Assembly: GCA_004555735.1 (NCBI GenBank)
Contig: SFHH01000087.1
Span: 1-8,522 of the forward strand
Source: Acidaminococcus fermentans
GTDB lineage: Bacteria; Bacillota_C; Negativicutes; Acidaminococcales; Acidaminococcaceae
Length of the DNA: 8,522 bases
Reading direction: 5' to 3'
Within the stretch, counting starts at the first letter, position 1, and each line of letters starts with the position of its first letter. The translations under genes and the position numbers were made by a program. The notes beneath the pieces were generated by a model. It had not been told where the DNA came from. It ran no database searches and saw only the letters and a list, made by a program, of their open reading frames with translations. Of the stretch, positions 1-5,523 are shown one piece after another.

Positions 1-172
1 GGATATCGTCCACCAGCAGCCGCACCTGTTTCCCCGCCTGCTGCAGAGCCCGGGCCAGGCCCAGGGTGGAGCCCAGGGTATCTCCGTCCGGCCCCACATG
101 GCTCACCAGCGCCAGGCTCTGGGCCCCCATGAGCAGCTGCCAGGTCTCTTTCAGATCCACCGCTTTACTCAT
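1..172 (-). CDS. nrnA: DHH-family phosphoesterase, NrnA-like (N-terminal 57 residues only)
   Basis: This is the first 57 codons of a gene that runs off the left window edge. Residues 24-35 read SHVGPDGDTLGS, the first metal-binding motif of DHH/DHHA1 phosphoesterases (His25, Asp29 and Asp31 are the expected ligands), and VDD at 54-56 fits the next conserved strand. The family includes NrnA, a nano-RNase that degrades very short RNA oligonucleotides and can dephosphorylate pAp. Position supports this, because in many Firmicutes nrnA follows rbfA in the nusA-infB operon. The ATG lies inside the end of rbfA (8-nt overlap, ATGAGTAA) and has only a weak purine-rich stretch upstream, so translation is probably coupled to rbfA. 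The DHHA1 substrate-binding domain is not in the window, so the family is clear but the exact NrnA function is inferred from context. Confidence 0.85.
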   Translation of the reverse strand, partial: MSKAVDLKETWQLLMGAQSLALVSHVGPDGDTLGSTLGLARALQQAGKQVRLLVDDI

Positions 173-521
173 GGTTCTCTTCTTTCTTCAATTCATGGAG
201 GATCGATTCGATATGGGCGCTGTATTCCATGGACGTATCCTTATGGAAACTGAGCATGGGAGCCACCCGCAGATCGATGCGCCGGGCGATTTCCCGCCGG
301 AAGAAGCCCAGCCCGGACTGGAGGCCCTTCCAGGCCTGTGCCTGCTGTTCTTCGCTGCCATAGAGGCTCACATAGATCTTGGCGTAGCTCAGGTCGTTGC
401 TGACTTCCACGCCGGTGATGGTCACGAACTTGACCCGGGGATCCTTCACATCCCGGATCAGCATGCTGCTCATTTCCTGCTTGATCAGCGCCTGCAATTT
501 TTCCGCACGAAGTTTCGACAT
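165..521 (-). CDS. rbfA: 30S ribosome-binding factor A
   Basis: A complete protein of 118 residues, the usual length for RbfA. RbfA is a single KH-like domain protein that binds immature 30S subunits and assists late maturation near the 5' end of 16S rRNA. Family hallmarks are the N-terminal helix with repeated Arg/Lys, the DPRV motif at 27-30 followed by VTITGVEVSNDLSYAKIYVS, and RVAPMLSFHKDTS at 85-97. The start is an ATG with AAGGAG five bases upstream (527-532), and that Shine-Dalgarno overlaps the infB stop codon. The gene lies 9 nt after infB and overlaps nrnA by 8 nt, so all three are very likely co-transcribed. The C-terminus is short and charged (KKEENHE). Nothing is unusual. Confidence 0.97.
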   Translation of the reverse strand: MSKLRAEKLQALIKQEMSSMLIRDVKDPRVKFVTITGVEVSNDLSYAKIYVSLYGSEEQQAQAWKGLQSGLGFFRREIARRIDLRVAPMLSFHKDTSMEYSAHIESILHELKKEENHE

Positions 522-530
522 AGTCTCTCC

Positions 531-3119
531 TTATTCAGCCGCCACTTCTTCCATCACATAGACTTCCAGCTGGTCGCCTTCCTTGATATCCCGGTAGTCG
601 GCCAGGGTCAGCCCACATTCGAAGTTGGCCGCCACTTCCTTCACATCGTCCTTGAACCGGCGCAGGGAATCCAATTCCCCTTCGTGGATCACGATGCCGT
701 CCCGGACCAGCCGCACCTTGGCGGACCGGGTGATCTTCCCGTCCTTTACATAGGCCCCGGCAATCAGGATCTTGTTGATGGGGATCACCTTCCGAATTTC
801 TACATGGCCGATGATCTTTTCCTTGAATTTCGGTGCCAGCATCCCCTTGATGGCAGCTTCCACATCGTTCAGGGCATCGTAGATGACCCGGTAGGTGCGG
901 ATATCCACCTTTTCCGCTTCAGCGGTCTTCCGGGCATTGGCGTCCGGCCGCACGTTGAAGCCGATAATCAGGGCGTTGGCCGCCGAAGCCAGCATCACGT
1001 CGGATTCGTTGATGGCCCCGACCCCGGAATGGACGATGACCACTTTCACTTCATCGTTCTTGATCTTGGTGAGGGCCTGTTCCAGAGCCTGGATGGTGCC
1101 CTGGACGTCGGCTTTCACCACGATGTTCAGGTCTTTCAGTTCCCCTTCCTGGATCCGGTTGAAGATGTCGTCCAGAGAAACTTTGGCTTTCTTCTGCTCT
1201 TCCATCTTCTGCTTGGCCTGGCGTTTTTCCGCCACGGACCGGGCTACATGTTCCTCACAGGCATCCAGGATATCCCCGGCTTCCGGCACATCGTTGAGCC
1301 CCAGGACTTCCACAGGGGTGGAAGGCAGGGCCTTCTTCACCTTTTCGCCCCGGTCGTTGACCATGGCCCGGACCTTGCCGTAGCAGGTGCCGGCCAGGAT
1401 GGAATCCCCGATGTGCAGGGTGCCCCGGTCGATGAGCACGGAGGCCACAGGGCCTCTGCCCTTATCCAGTTTGGCTTCGATGATGGTGCCGTGGGCGGGC
1501 AGGTTGGGGTTAGCCTTCAGATCCTGCATTTCCGCCACCAAGAGGATCATTTCCAAGAGGTCGGAGATACCGGTCTTCTGCCGGGCAGAAACAGGGACCA
1601 TGATGGTGTCCCCGCCCCAGGCTTCCGGGATCAGTCCATGTTCGGACAGCTGCTGCATCACGAAGTCCGGGTTGGCCCCTTCCTTGTCGATCTTGTTGAT
1701 GGCCACGATCACCGGCACCTTGGCAGCCTTGGCATGGTTGATGGCTTCGATGGTCTGGGGCATCACCCCGTCGTCAGCGGCCACCACCAGCACGGCGATA
1801 TCCGTCACCTGAGCCCCCCGGGCCCGCATAGCCGTGAAAGCTTCGTGGCCCGGCGTATCCAGGAACACGATGGGCTTGCCCTGGCACACTACCCGATAAG
1901 CCCCGATGTGCTGGGTGATCCCGCCGGCTTCCCGGGCGGTCACGTTGGTCTTCCGGATGGCGTCCAGCAGGGAGGTCTTGCCGTGGTCCACGTGGCCCAT
2001 GACCGTCACCACAGGGGGACGGGGCACCCGCAGAGCCGGGTCGTCTTCCACTTCCGGCACTTCCGTAGGATCCGCTTCAGGAGGCGGTTCCTTGATTTCA
2101 CAGTTGAAGTCCATGCCCACCAGTTCCGCGGTCTCATGGTCGATTTCCTGGTTGATGGTCACCATCTTGCCCAGCATGAACAGCTTCTTGATGACTTCAT
2201 TCACATCCCGGCACAGGAGCTTGGCGAAATCCTTCACGCTGATGCTTTCGCCCACTTCGATGCTGCTGGGACGCACGACTTCCGCCTTTTTGGCCGGAGC
2301 CGTATGGGGATTGGTGTTGTTGTTCCGATGTTTGTGGTTCTTCATCATATGATCAGCACTGCGGGTAGGACGGTCCTCCCGGGTAGCATACGAGCCCTTG
2401 ATTTTCTCCCTTTTTTCCTGATGATTGCGGCCGCCGCTGCGTTTGCCCATGTCCTTGCCGGCATGGGGGCTGTTGGCATTCACTGGAGCGGACGGTTTCC
2501 CTCCGCGCCCATTCTGGGGCTTATTCCGGTTGCTGCCGATGCGGCCATTCTGTCCGCTGCCGTTCCGGTCATTGTGACTGAACCGATTGTTGCCGCCATT
2601 CCCGTTCCGGTTGTTCTGTCCACCCTGGGGACGGTCGCCCCGCCGGCCGTTATCCCGGTTCTGGTTGTTCTGGGGACGGTCGCTGCGACGGCCATTATCC
2701 CGGTTCCGGTCGTTCCGATTCCGATTCCGGTCATTGCCCCGCTGTTCTCCCCGGCTGTCATTTTTCCGTTCGTTCCGGTTTTCCTGGGCAGCCCGTTCTC
2801 CGCCGCGGGCCTGTTCTTTCTGCTGGGCGTGATGGGCCTGGATGGCCGCCTTGCCCACTGCCACGTCGCTTTTCACTTGGGCCACTTTGTCCATCACAGG
2901 TTTCACCACCTGGGCTGCCTTATCCTGGGCCTTTTGGGCCACAGCCTTCACAGCTCCCTGGTTATTCTTCAGCCCTTTGACGATCATATCCCGCACGCTG
3001 GTCTCCACCGTGCTCATATGGTTCTTCACCGTGATCTTATGGTCAGCCAGAAAGCCCAGGACTTTCTTGTTATCCAGGTTCAGTTCTTTGGCGATTTCAT
3101 AGATTCTATATTTTGTCAT
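531..3119 (-). CDS. infB: translation initiation factor IF-2
   Basis: Protein of 862 residues counted from the ATG at 3119. IF-2 is the GTPase that brings initiator tRNA to the 30S subunit and promotes subunit joining. In order it has an N-terminal IF2_N domain (MTKYRIYEIAKELNLDNKKV), a Lys/Ala-rich helical stretch to about 105, a disordered Arg/Asn/Gly linker of about 108-280, and a second IF2_N domain at about 286-342. The G domain follows: G1 GHVDHGKT 375-382, GGITQHIGA switch, DTPGH 421-425, NKID 475-478 and a SARQKTG G5. The beta-barrel domains and C-terminal initiator-tRNA domain complete it, ending EEVAAE. An in-frame GTG two codons earlier lies only 1 nt from GGAGG, whereas the ATG lies 7 nt from it and gives the usual IF-2 start. 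The gene follows ylxQ by 16 nt. The linker contains a tandem repeat, listed separately. Confidence 0.98.
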   Translation of the reverse strand: MTKYRIYEIAKELNLDNKKVLGFLADHKITVKNHMSTVETSVRDMIVKGLKNNQGAVKAVAQKAQDKAAQVVKPVMDKVAQVKSDVAVGKAAIQAHHAQQKEQARGGERAAQENRNERKNDSRGEQRGNDRNRNRNDRNRDNGRRSDRPQNNQNRDNGRRGDRPQGGQNNRNGNGGNNRFSHNDRNGSGQNGRIGSNRNKPQNGRGGKPSAPVNANSPHAGKDMGKRSGGRNHQEKREKIKGSYATREDRPTRSADHMMKNHKHRNNNTNPHTAPAKKAEVVRPSSIEVGESISVKDFAKLLCRDVNEVIKKLFMLGKMVTINQEIDHETAELVGMDFNCEIKEPPPEADPTEVPEVEDDPALRVPRPPVVTVMGHVDHGKTSLLDAIRKTNVTAREAGGITQHIGAYRVVCQGKPIVFLDTPGHEAFTAMRARGAQVTDIAVLVVAADDGVMPQTIEAINHAKAAKVPVIVAINKIDKEGANPDFVMQQLSEHGLIPEAWGGDTIMVPVSARQKTGISDLLEMILLVAEMQDLKANPNLPAHGTIIEAKLDKGRGPVASVLIDRGTLHIGDSILAGTCYGKVRAMVNDRGEKVKKALPSTPVEVLGLNDVPEAGDILDACEEHVARSVAEKRQAKQKMEEQKKAKVSLDDIFNRIQEGELKDLNIVVKADVQGTIQALEQALTKIKNDEVKVVIVHSGVGAINESDVMLASAANALIIGFNVRPDANARKTAEAEKVDIRTYRVIYDALNDVEAAIKGMLAPKFKEKIIGHVEIRKVIPINKILIAGAYVKDGKITRSAKVRLVRDGIVIHEGELDSLRRFKDDVKEVAANFECGLTLADYRDIKEGDQLEVYVMEEVAAE
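2625..2714 (-). repeat. two tandem 45-bp units in the IF-2 linker
   Basis: Two adjacent 45-bp units (2625-2669 and 2670-2714) match at about 39 of 45 positions and stay in frame with infB. They encode NDRNRDNGRRSDRPQ (residues 136-150) and NNQNRDNGRRGDRPQ (151-165). Flanking codons continue the same Asn/Arg/Gly/Asp composition without a clear third copy. This looks like an internal duplication of 15 codons in the disordered linker, a region whose length is known to vary among bacteria. Confidence 0.85.
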
Positions 3120-3126
3120 CCGCACA

Positions 3127-3131
3127 CCTCC
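3127..3131 (-). promoter_or_regulatory. infB Shine-Dalgarno, decides ATG over GTG start
   Basis: GGAGG on the minus strand is 7 nt upstream of the ATG at 3119 but only 1 nt upstream of the in-frame GTG at 3125. The normal spacing selects the ATG, giving MTKYRIYEIAKELN, the typical start of an IF-2. Confidence 0.85.
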
Positions 3132-3135
3132 ATAG

Positions 3136-3432
3136 TTACAAGCCCATCATCTTTCGAAAATTGTCGTCCAGGAGGATGACAGCAGCCCGGGGAGCTTTCC
3201 CAATAGCGGCCCCCATCCGTGCCCGATCCAACCGTTTTCCGTAAGGGACCTGGTTGGCGTCGCACCAGCGCTGGATCTTATCCACCGTGCGCTGGGAGGC
3301 ATCTGCGGCAATCAGCACATAGCGGGCACGCCCATTTTTCAGCGTGTCCCATATGCCCTGATCGCCGGATGCCAGTTTTCCGGCTCTCTGTGCCAGGCCC
3401 AGGGCAAAGCAGAGTTCCTCATCGGTTTTCAT
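3136..3432 (-). CDS. ylxQ: L7Ae/L30e-family RNA-binding protein YlxQ
   Basis: Protein of 98 residues of the L7Ae/L30e/S12e/Gadd45 fold, the same class as Bacillus YlxQ. Conserved features are the N-terminal LGLAQRAGKLASGDQGI (11-27), the central strand ARYVLIAADAS (36-46), and the PRAAVILLDDNF end. Archaeal and eukaryotic relatives bind kink-turn RNAs, while the cellular role of bacterial YlxQ is poorly defined. Its constant place between ylxR and infB suggests work with the ribosome or with operon-linked RNA. The ATG lies inside ylxR (14-nt overlap) with GGAG 7 nt upstream at 3440-3443. The gene ends 16 nt before the infB ATG. The family call is secure; function is inferred from the family. 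Confidence 0.93.
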   Translation of the reverse strand: MKTDEELCFALGLAQRAGKLASGDQGIWDTLKNGRARYVLIAADASQRTVDKIQRWCDANQVPYGKRLDRARMGAAIGKAPRAAVILLDDNFRKMMGL

Positions 3433-3691
3433 GGGGCAGCTCCGCCAGCAATGCTTCCTTGGTTTCCGGGGCGATTTTCACCTGCAGGGCCCGTTCCAAG
3501 CTTTTGCTCTGGAAGGCCTTTTCGATACAGGCAGCCTTAGGGCACACATAGGCCCCCCGCCCTGGTTTCTTGCCAGACCGGTCCAGGCTCACTTCCCCTT
3601 CTGGGGAACGGACGATCCGGACCAGTTCTTTCTTATTGTGGATCTCCCCGCAGCCGATGCAGGTCCGCTGGGGGATCTTCTTCACTTTCAT
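3419..3691 (-). CDS. ylxR: YlxR/RnpM family nucleic-acid-binding protein
   Basis: Protein of 90 residues with the two signatures of the YlxR family: RTCIGC at 9-14 and GRGAYVC at 44-50. Cysteines 11, 14, 50 and 55 could form a metal or structural cluster; that reading is inference. The domain is small and basic and binds RNA. In Bacillus subtilis this protein has been linked to RNase P as a modulator and renamed RnpM; I did not verify that role here. The start codon overlaps the nusA stop by 4 nt (ATGA) with a GAGG a few bases upstream, so it is likely translated by coupling to nusA. It overlaps the next gene, ylxQ, by 14 nt. Length and order match the usual Firmicute nusA-ylxR-ylxQ-infB arrangement. 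Confidence 0.95.
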   Translation of the reverse strand: MKVKKIPQRTCIGCGEIHNKKELVRIVRSPEGEVSLDRSGKKPGRGAYVCPKAACIEKAFQSKSLERALQVKIAPETKEALLAELPHENR

Positions 3692-4770
3692 GCGTCCTCA
3701 CCACTTTCCTCAGGAGCTTCCTGGGCTTCCTGAGCTTCAGCAGCCTGGGTTTCGCTCTTGATATCGATTTTCCAGCCGGTGAGCTTAGCCGCCAGCCGGG
3801 CATTCTGCCCTTCCTTGCCGATAGCCAGGGACAGCTGATAATCCGGCACCACTACCCGGCAGATTTTTTCTTCCTTGCTGGCCCGGGCAGAGACCACTTT
3901 GGAAGGAGACAAGGCATTGGCCACGTATTCTTCCGGATCCTCGCTGTATTTCACGATATCGATCTTTTCTCCCCGGAGTTCGTCCACGATGGCCCGGACC
4001 CGCATGCCCTTAGGCCCTACGCAGGCGCCTACCGGGTCCACACTGGGATTGGTGCTGTGGACGGCGATCTTGCTGCGCATCCCCGGTTCCCGGGCCACGC
4101 TGTCGATGATCACAGTGCCATCCTGGATTTCAGAGACTTCCAGCTCGAAGAGCCGTTTCAGGAGGCCAGGATGGGTCCGGGACAGGATGATCTGGGGTCC
4201 CTTGGTGGTCTTTTTCACTTCCACCACATAGCATTTCAGCCGCTGATGATAATCATAGGTTTCATGGGGGATCTGTTCATTGGGCAGCAGGAGGCCTTCC
4301 GCCGTCCCCAGGTCGATGAACACATTGCGTCCTTCGATCCGCTGGACAGTCCCAGTGACGATATCATTCTCCCGGTCGGAATACCGTTCGTACACCATGC
4401 CCCGTTCGGCTTCCCGGATCCGCTGGACGATTACCTGCTTGGCATTCTGGGCCGCGATCCGGCCAAAATTCTTGGGGGTCACTTCCGTTTCCAGGATATC
4501 CCCTGCCTGATAATGGGCATTGAGCTTCTGGGCATCTTCCAGGCTGATTTCCGTAGTGGGATCCGTGACTTCTTCTACAATATTCTTCCGGGCATAGACA
4601 TGGATCTCCCCGGTCTCTTTATGCATGGAAACCCGCACATTCTGGGCAGAACCGTAATTTTTCTTGTACGCGGTGATCAGGGCTTCCTCCACTGCACTGT
4701 ACAATACATCGGGAGAAATCCCCTTCTCCTTGGCCAAGAGCGCAATGGCTTTCACGAAATCCGCATTCAC
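3688..4770 (-). CDS. nusA: transcription elongation/termination factor NusA
   Basis: Protein of 360 residues. NusA binds RNA polymerase and nascent RNA and controls pausing, intrinsic termination and antitermination. The N-terminal RNA-polymerase-binding domain covers about 1-130. An S1 domain follows at about 136-200 (DIVTGTVQRIEGRNVFIDLG). Two KH domains follow, with GPKG at 252-255 and GKEG at 318-321 as their GXXG loops. The last 20 residues are a short acidic Ala/Glu tail (AEAQEAQEAPEESGEDA), in place of the C-terminal repeats seen in E. coli NusA, so it resembles the shorter Firmicute form. The start is a GTG with AAGGAGG 9 nt upstream; a nearby ATG is out of frame. It follows rimP by 33 nt and overlaps ylxR by 4 nt. 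Confidence 0.98.
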   Translation of the reverse strand: MNADFVKAIALLAKEKGISPDVLYSAVEEALITAYKKNYGSAQNVRVSMHKETGEIHVYARKNIVEEVTDPTTEISLEDAQKLNAHYQAGDILETEVTPKNFGRIAAQNAKQVIVQRIREAERGMVYERYSDRENDIVTGTVQRIEGRNVFIDLGTAEGLLLPNEQIPHETYDYHQRLKCYVVEVKKTTKGPQIILSRTHPGLLKRLFELEVSEIQDGTVIIDSVAREPGMRSKIAVHSTNPSVDPVGACVGPKGMRVRAIVDELRGEKIDIVKYSEDPEEYVANALSPSKVVSARASKEEKICRVVVPDYQLSLAIGKEGQNARLAAKLTGWKIDIKSETQAAEAQEAQEAPEESGEDA

Positions 4771-4779
4771 TTCAAAATT

Positions 4780-4786
4780 CCTCCTT
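4780..4786 (-). promoter_or_regulatory. nusA Shine-Dalgarno supporting a GTG start
   Basis: AAGGAGG on the minus strand sits 9 nt before the GTG at 4770. No in-frame ATG lies nearby, and the translated N-terminus MNADFVKAIALLAKEKGI matches the usual NusA start, so the GTG is used. It lies in the 33-nt gap between rimP and nusA. Confidence 0.85.
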
Positions 4787-4803
4787 AATCATATAGAAAT
4801 CCA

Positions 4804-5265
4804 TTAAAAATCGATATGAGGCCGGACAGAAGCCAGCAGCTTCCGTTCAATAGTCCGTTCCTGTCCTTTGCCATCTTCCACCACCAGATGATCGGCATCA
4901 TGGGCTTTCAGCACGGCTGTCAGCTGTTTCTTCCCTTCGAAGGGAGCAAAGAAGGCCAGGTCCACCTTCGATCCATAGTGGGCCGTCAGGTCCTTGTCTT
5001 TTTTCAGGGGCCGATCGATCCCCGGGGAAGAGACTTCCAGGTAATACTTTTCTTTGATGAAGTCTTCTTCATCCAGCTCCTTGGCCAGGGCATTGCTCAC
5101 CGCCGAGCAGTCATCGATGTCGATACCGCCTTCCTTGTCGATGAATACCCGCAGGAACCAGTCCCGTTCCCGCACGTACTCCACATCCACCAGTTCCAGG
5201 CCCGCTGCTTCCACGATGGGAGACACCAGTTCTGTCACTCGTTCCGTGATTTTCTTTTTGTCCAT
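4804..5265 (-). CDS. rimP: ribosome maturation factor RimP
   Basis: Protein of 153 residues, the typical RimP length. RimP binds the 30S subunit during assembly and is needed for efficient maturation. The N-terminal alpha/beta domain (1-85) carries ELVDVEYVRERDWFLRVFID and the family signature LEVSSPGIDRPL at 76-87. The C-terminal Sm-like barrel follows, with HYGSKVDLAFFAPFEGKKQLTAVL and a basic end, ASVRPHIDF. The ATG has an AGAGGTG Shine-Dalgarno 5 nt upstream (5271-5277). It is the first gene of the operon, downstream of a strong promoter and a hairpin-bearing leader, and is 33 nt from nusA. Confidence 0.97.
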   Translation of the reverse strand: MDKKKITERVTELVSPIVEAAGLELVDVEYVRERDWFLRVFIDKEGGIDIDDCSAVSNALAKELDEEDFIKEKYYLEVSSPGIDRPLKKDKDLTAHYGSKVDLAFFAPFEGKKQLTAVLKAHDADHLVVEDGKGQERTIERKLLASVRPHIDF

Positions 5266-5299
5266 ACAGACACCTCTGCTTCTTCCTTCCTAGTAAACG

Positions 5300-5328
5300 A
5301 AAGAGCGGGTATAAAATACCCACTCTCT
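5300..5328 (-). promoter_or_regulatory. stem-loop in the rimP operon leader
   Basis: On the minus-strand RNA, arms at 5316-5328 and 5300-5312 can pair over 13 bp (six inner pairs GGGUAU/AUACCC, then G.U, four Watson-Crick pairs, G.U and A-U) around a UUU loop. A run with only partial U content (UUUCGUUU) follows. It starts about 20 nt after the predicted transcription start and ends about 35 nt before the rimP ATG. It could be a weak attenuator, an mRNA-stabilising 5' hairpin or a protein-binding site. Hairpins upstream of rimP are known in other bacteria, and a putative rimP attenuator family was described in alphaproteobacteria, but I cannot say this one is related. Confidence 0.65.
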
Positions 5329-5353
5329 AAGGTCTGCCTCAGTTTTCTAAAAT

Positions 5354-5382
5354 ATTATACCACCCCAGGAAGAAAATGACAA
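5354..5382 (-). promoter_or_regulatory. sigma-70-type promoter of the rimP-nusA-infB operon
   Basis: On the minus strand TTGTCA (5377-5382) is followed by a 17-bp spacer and TATAAT (5354-5359). The three bases before the -10 are TGG, an extended -10 element. The -35 matches five of six consensus bases and the -10 matches all six. Predicted transcription starts near 5347, giving a leader of about 82 nt before rimP. Confidence 0.88.
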
Positions 5383-5437
5383 CAGTCTGTCCTCTTTCCC
5401 TTCTCCGCCCGGCTCTTCCCTCTTCTAAACAGGGAGT

Positions 5438-5468
5438 TATACAACTAACAAGCCAAATGTGGTATAAT
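5438..5468 (+). promoter_or_regulatory. promoter of the penicillin-binding protein gene
   Basis: TATAAT at 5463-5468 is preceded by TGG at 5460-5462, forming an extended -10. No good -35 exists at the ideal distance: TATACA (5438-5443, four of six bases) would need a 19-bp spacer, and TACAAC (5440-5445) fits a 17-bp spacer poorly. An extended -10 can compensate for a weak -35. The start would be near 5475, about 48 nt before the gene. Confidence 0.75.
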
Positions 5469-5510
5469 ATCCTGTAACTTATGGTCTCAATCTCTATTTC
5501 TATCTAGTAT

Positions 5511-5515
5511 AGGAG
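5511..5515 (+). promoter_or_regulatory. Shine-Dalgarno of the PBP gene, favours the ATG at 5524
   Basis: AGGAG lies 8 nt before the ATG at 5524 and 5 nt before the in-frame GTG at 5521. Both spacings work, but ATG at 8 nt is the better choice. The difference is one residue. Confidence 0.75.
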
Positions 5516-5523
5516 CTGACGTG

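Noticed and set aside
2341..2470. Possible internal start codons in infB that might give a shorter IF-2 isoform, as in E. coli.
   Set aside because: The candidate ATGs (for example near 2349 and 2452) either have no Shine-Dalgarno or have one at the wrong distance: the GGAGG near 2375 is more than 20 nt from the ATGs after it.
66..3179. A stop-free plus-strand reading frame of about 1037 codons antisense to rbfA and infB.
   Set aside because: It lies exactly opposite two certain genes. Its composition (His, Phe, Gly and Pro rich, with no recognisable domain) is what GC-rich codons give when read on the other strand, and no Shine-Dalgarno or promoter is evident at its start.
5378..5391. A short palindrome-like element overlapping the rimP promoter -35 (GACA...TGTC).
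   Set aside because: Only four outer base pairs match, with a 6-nt centre. That is expected by chance and too weak to call an operator.
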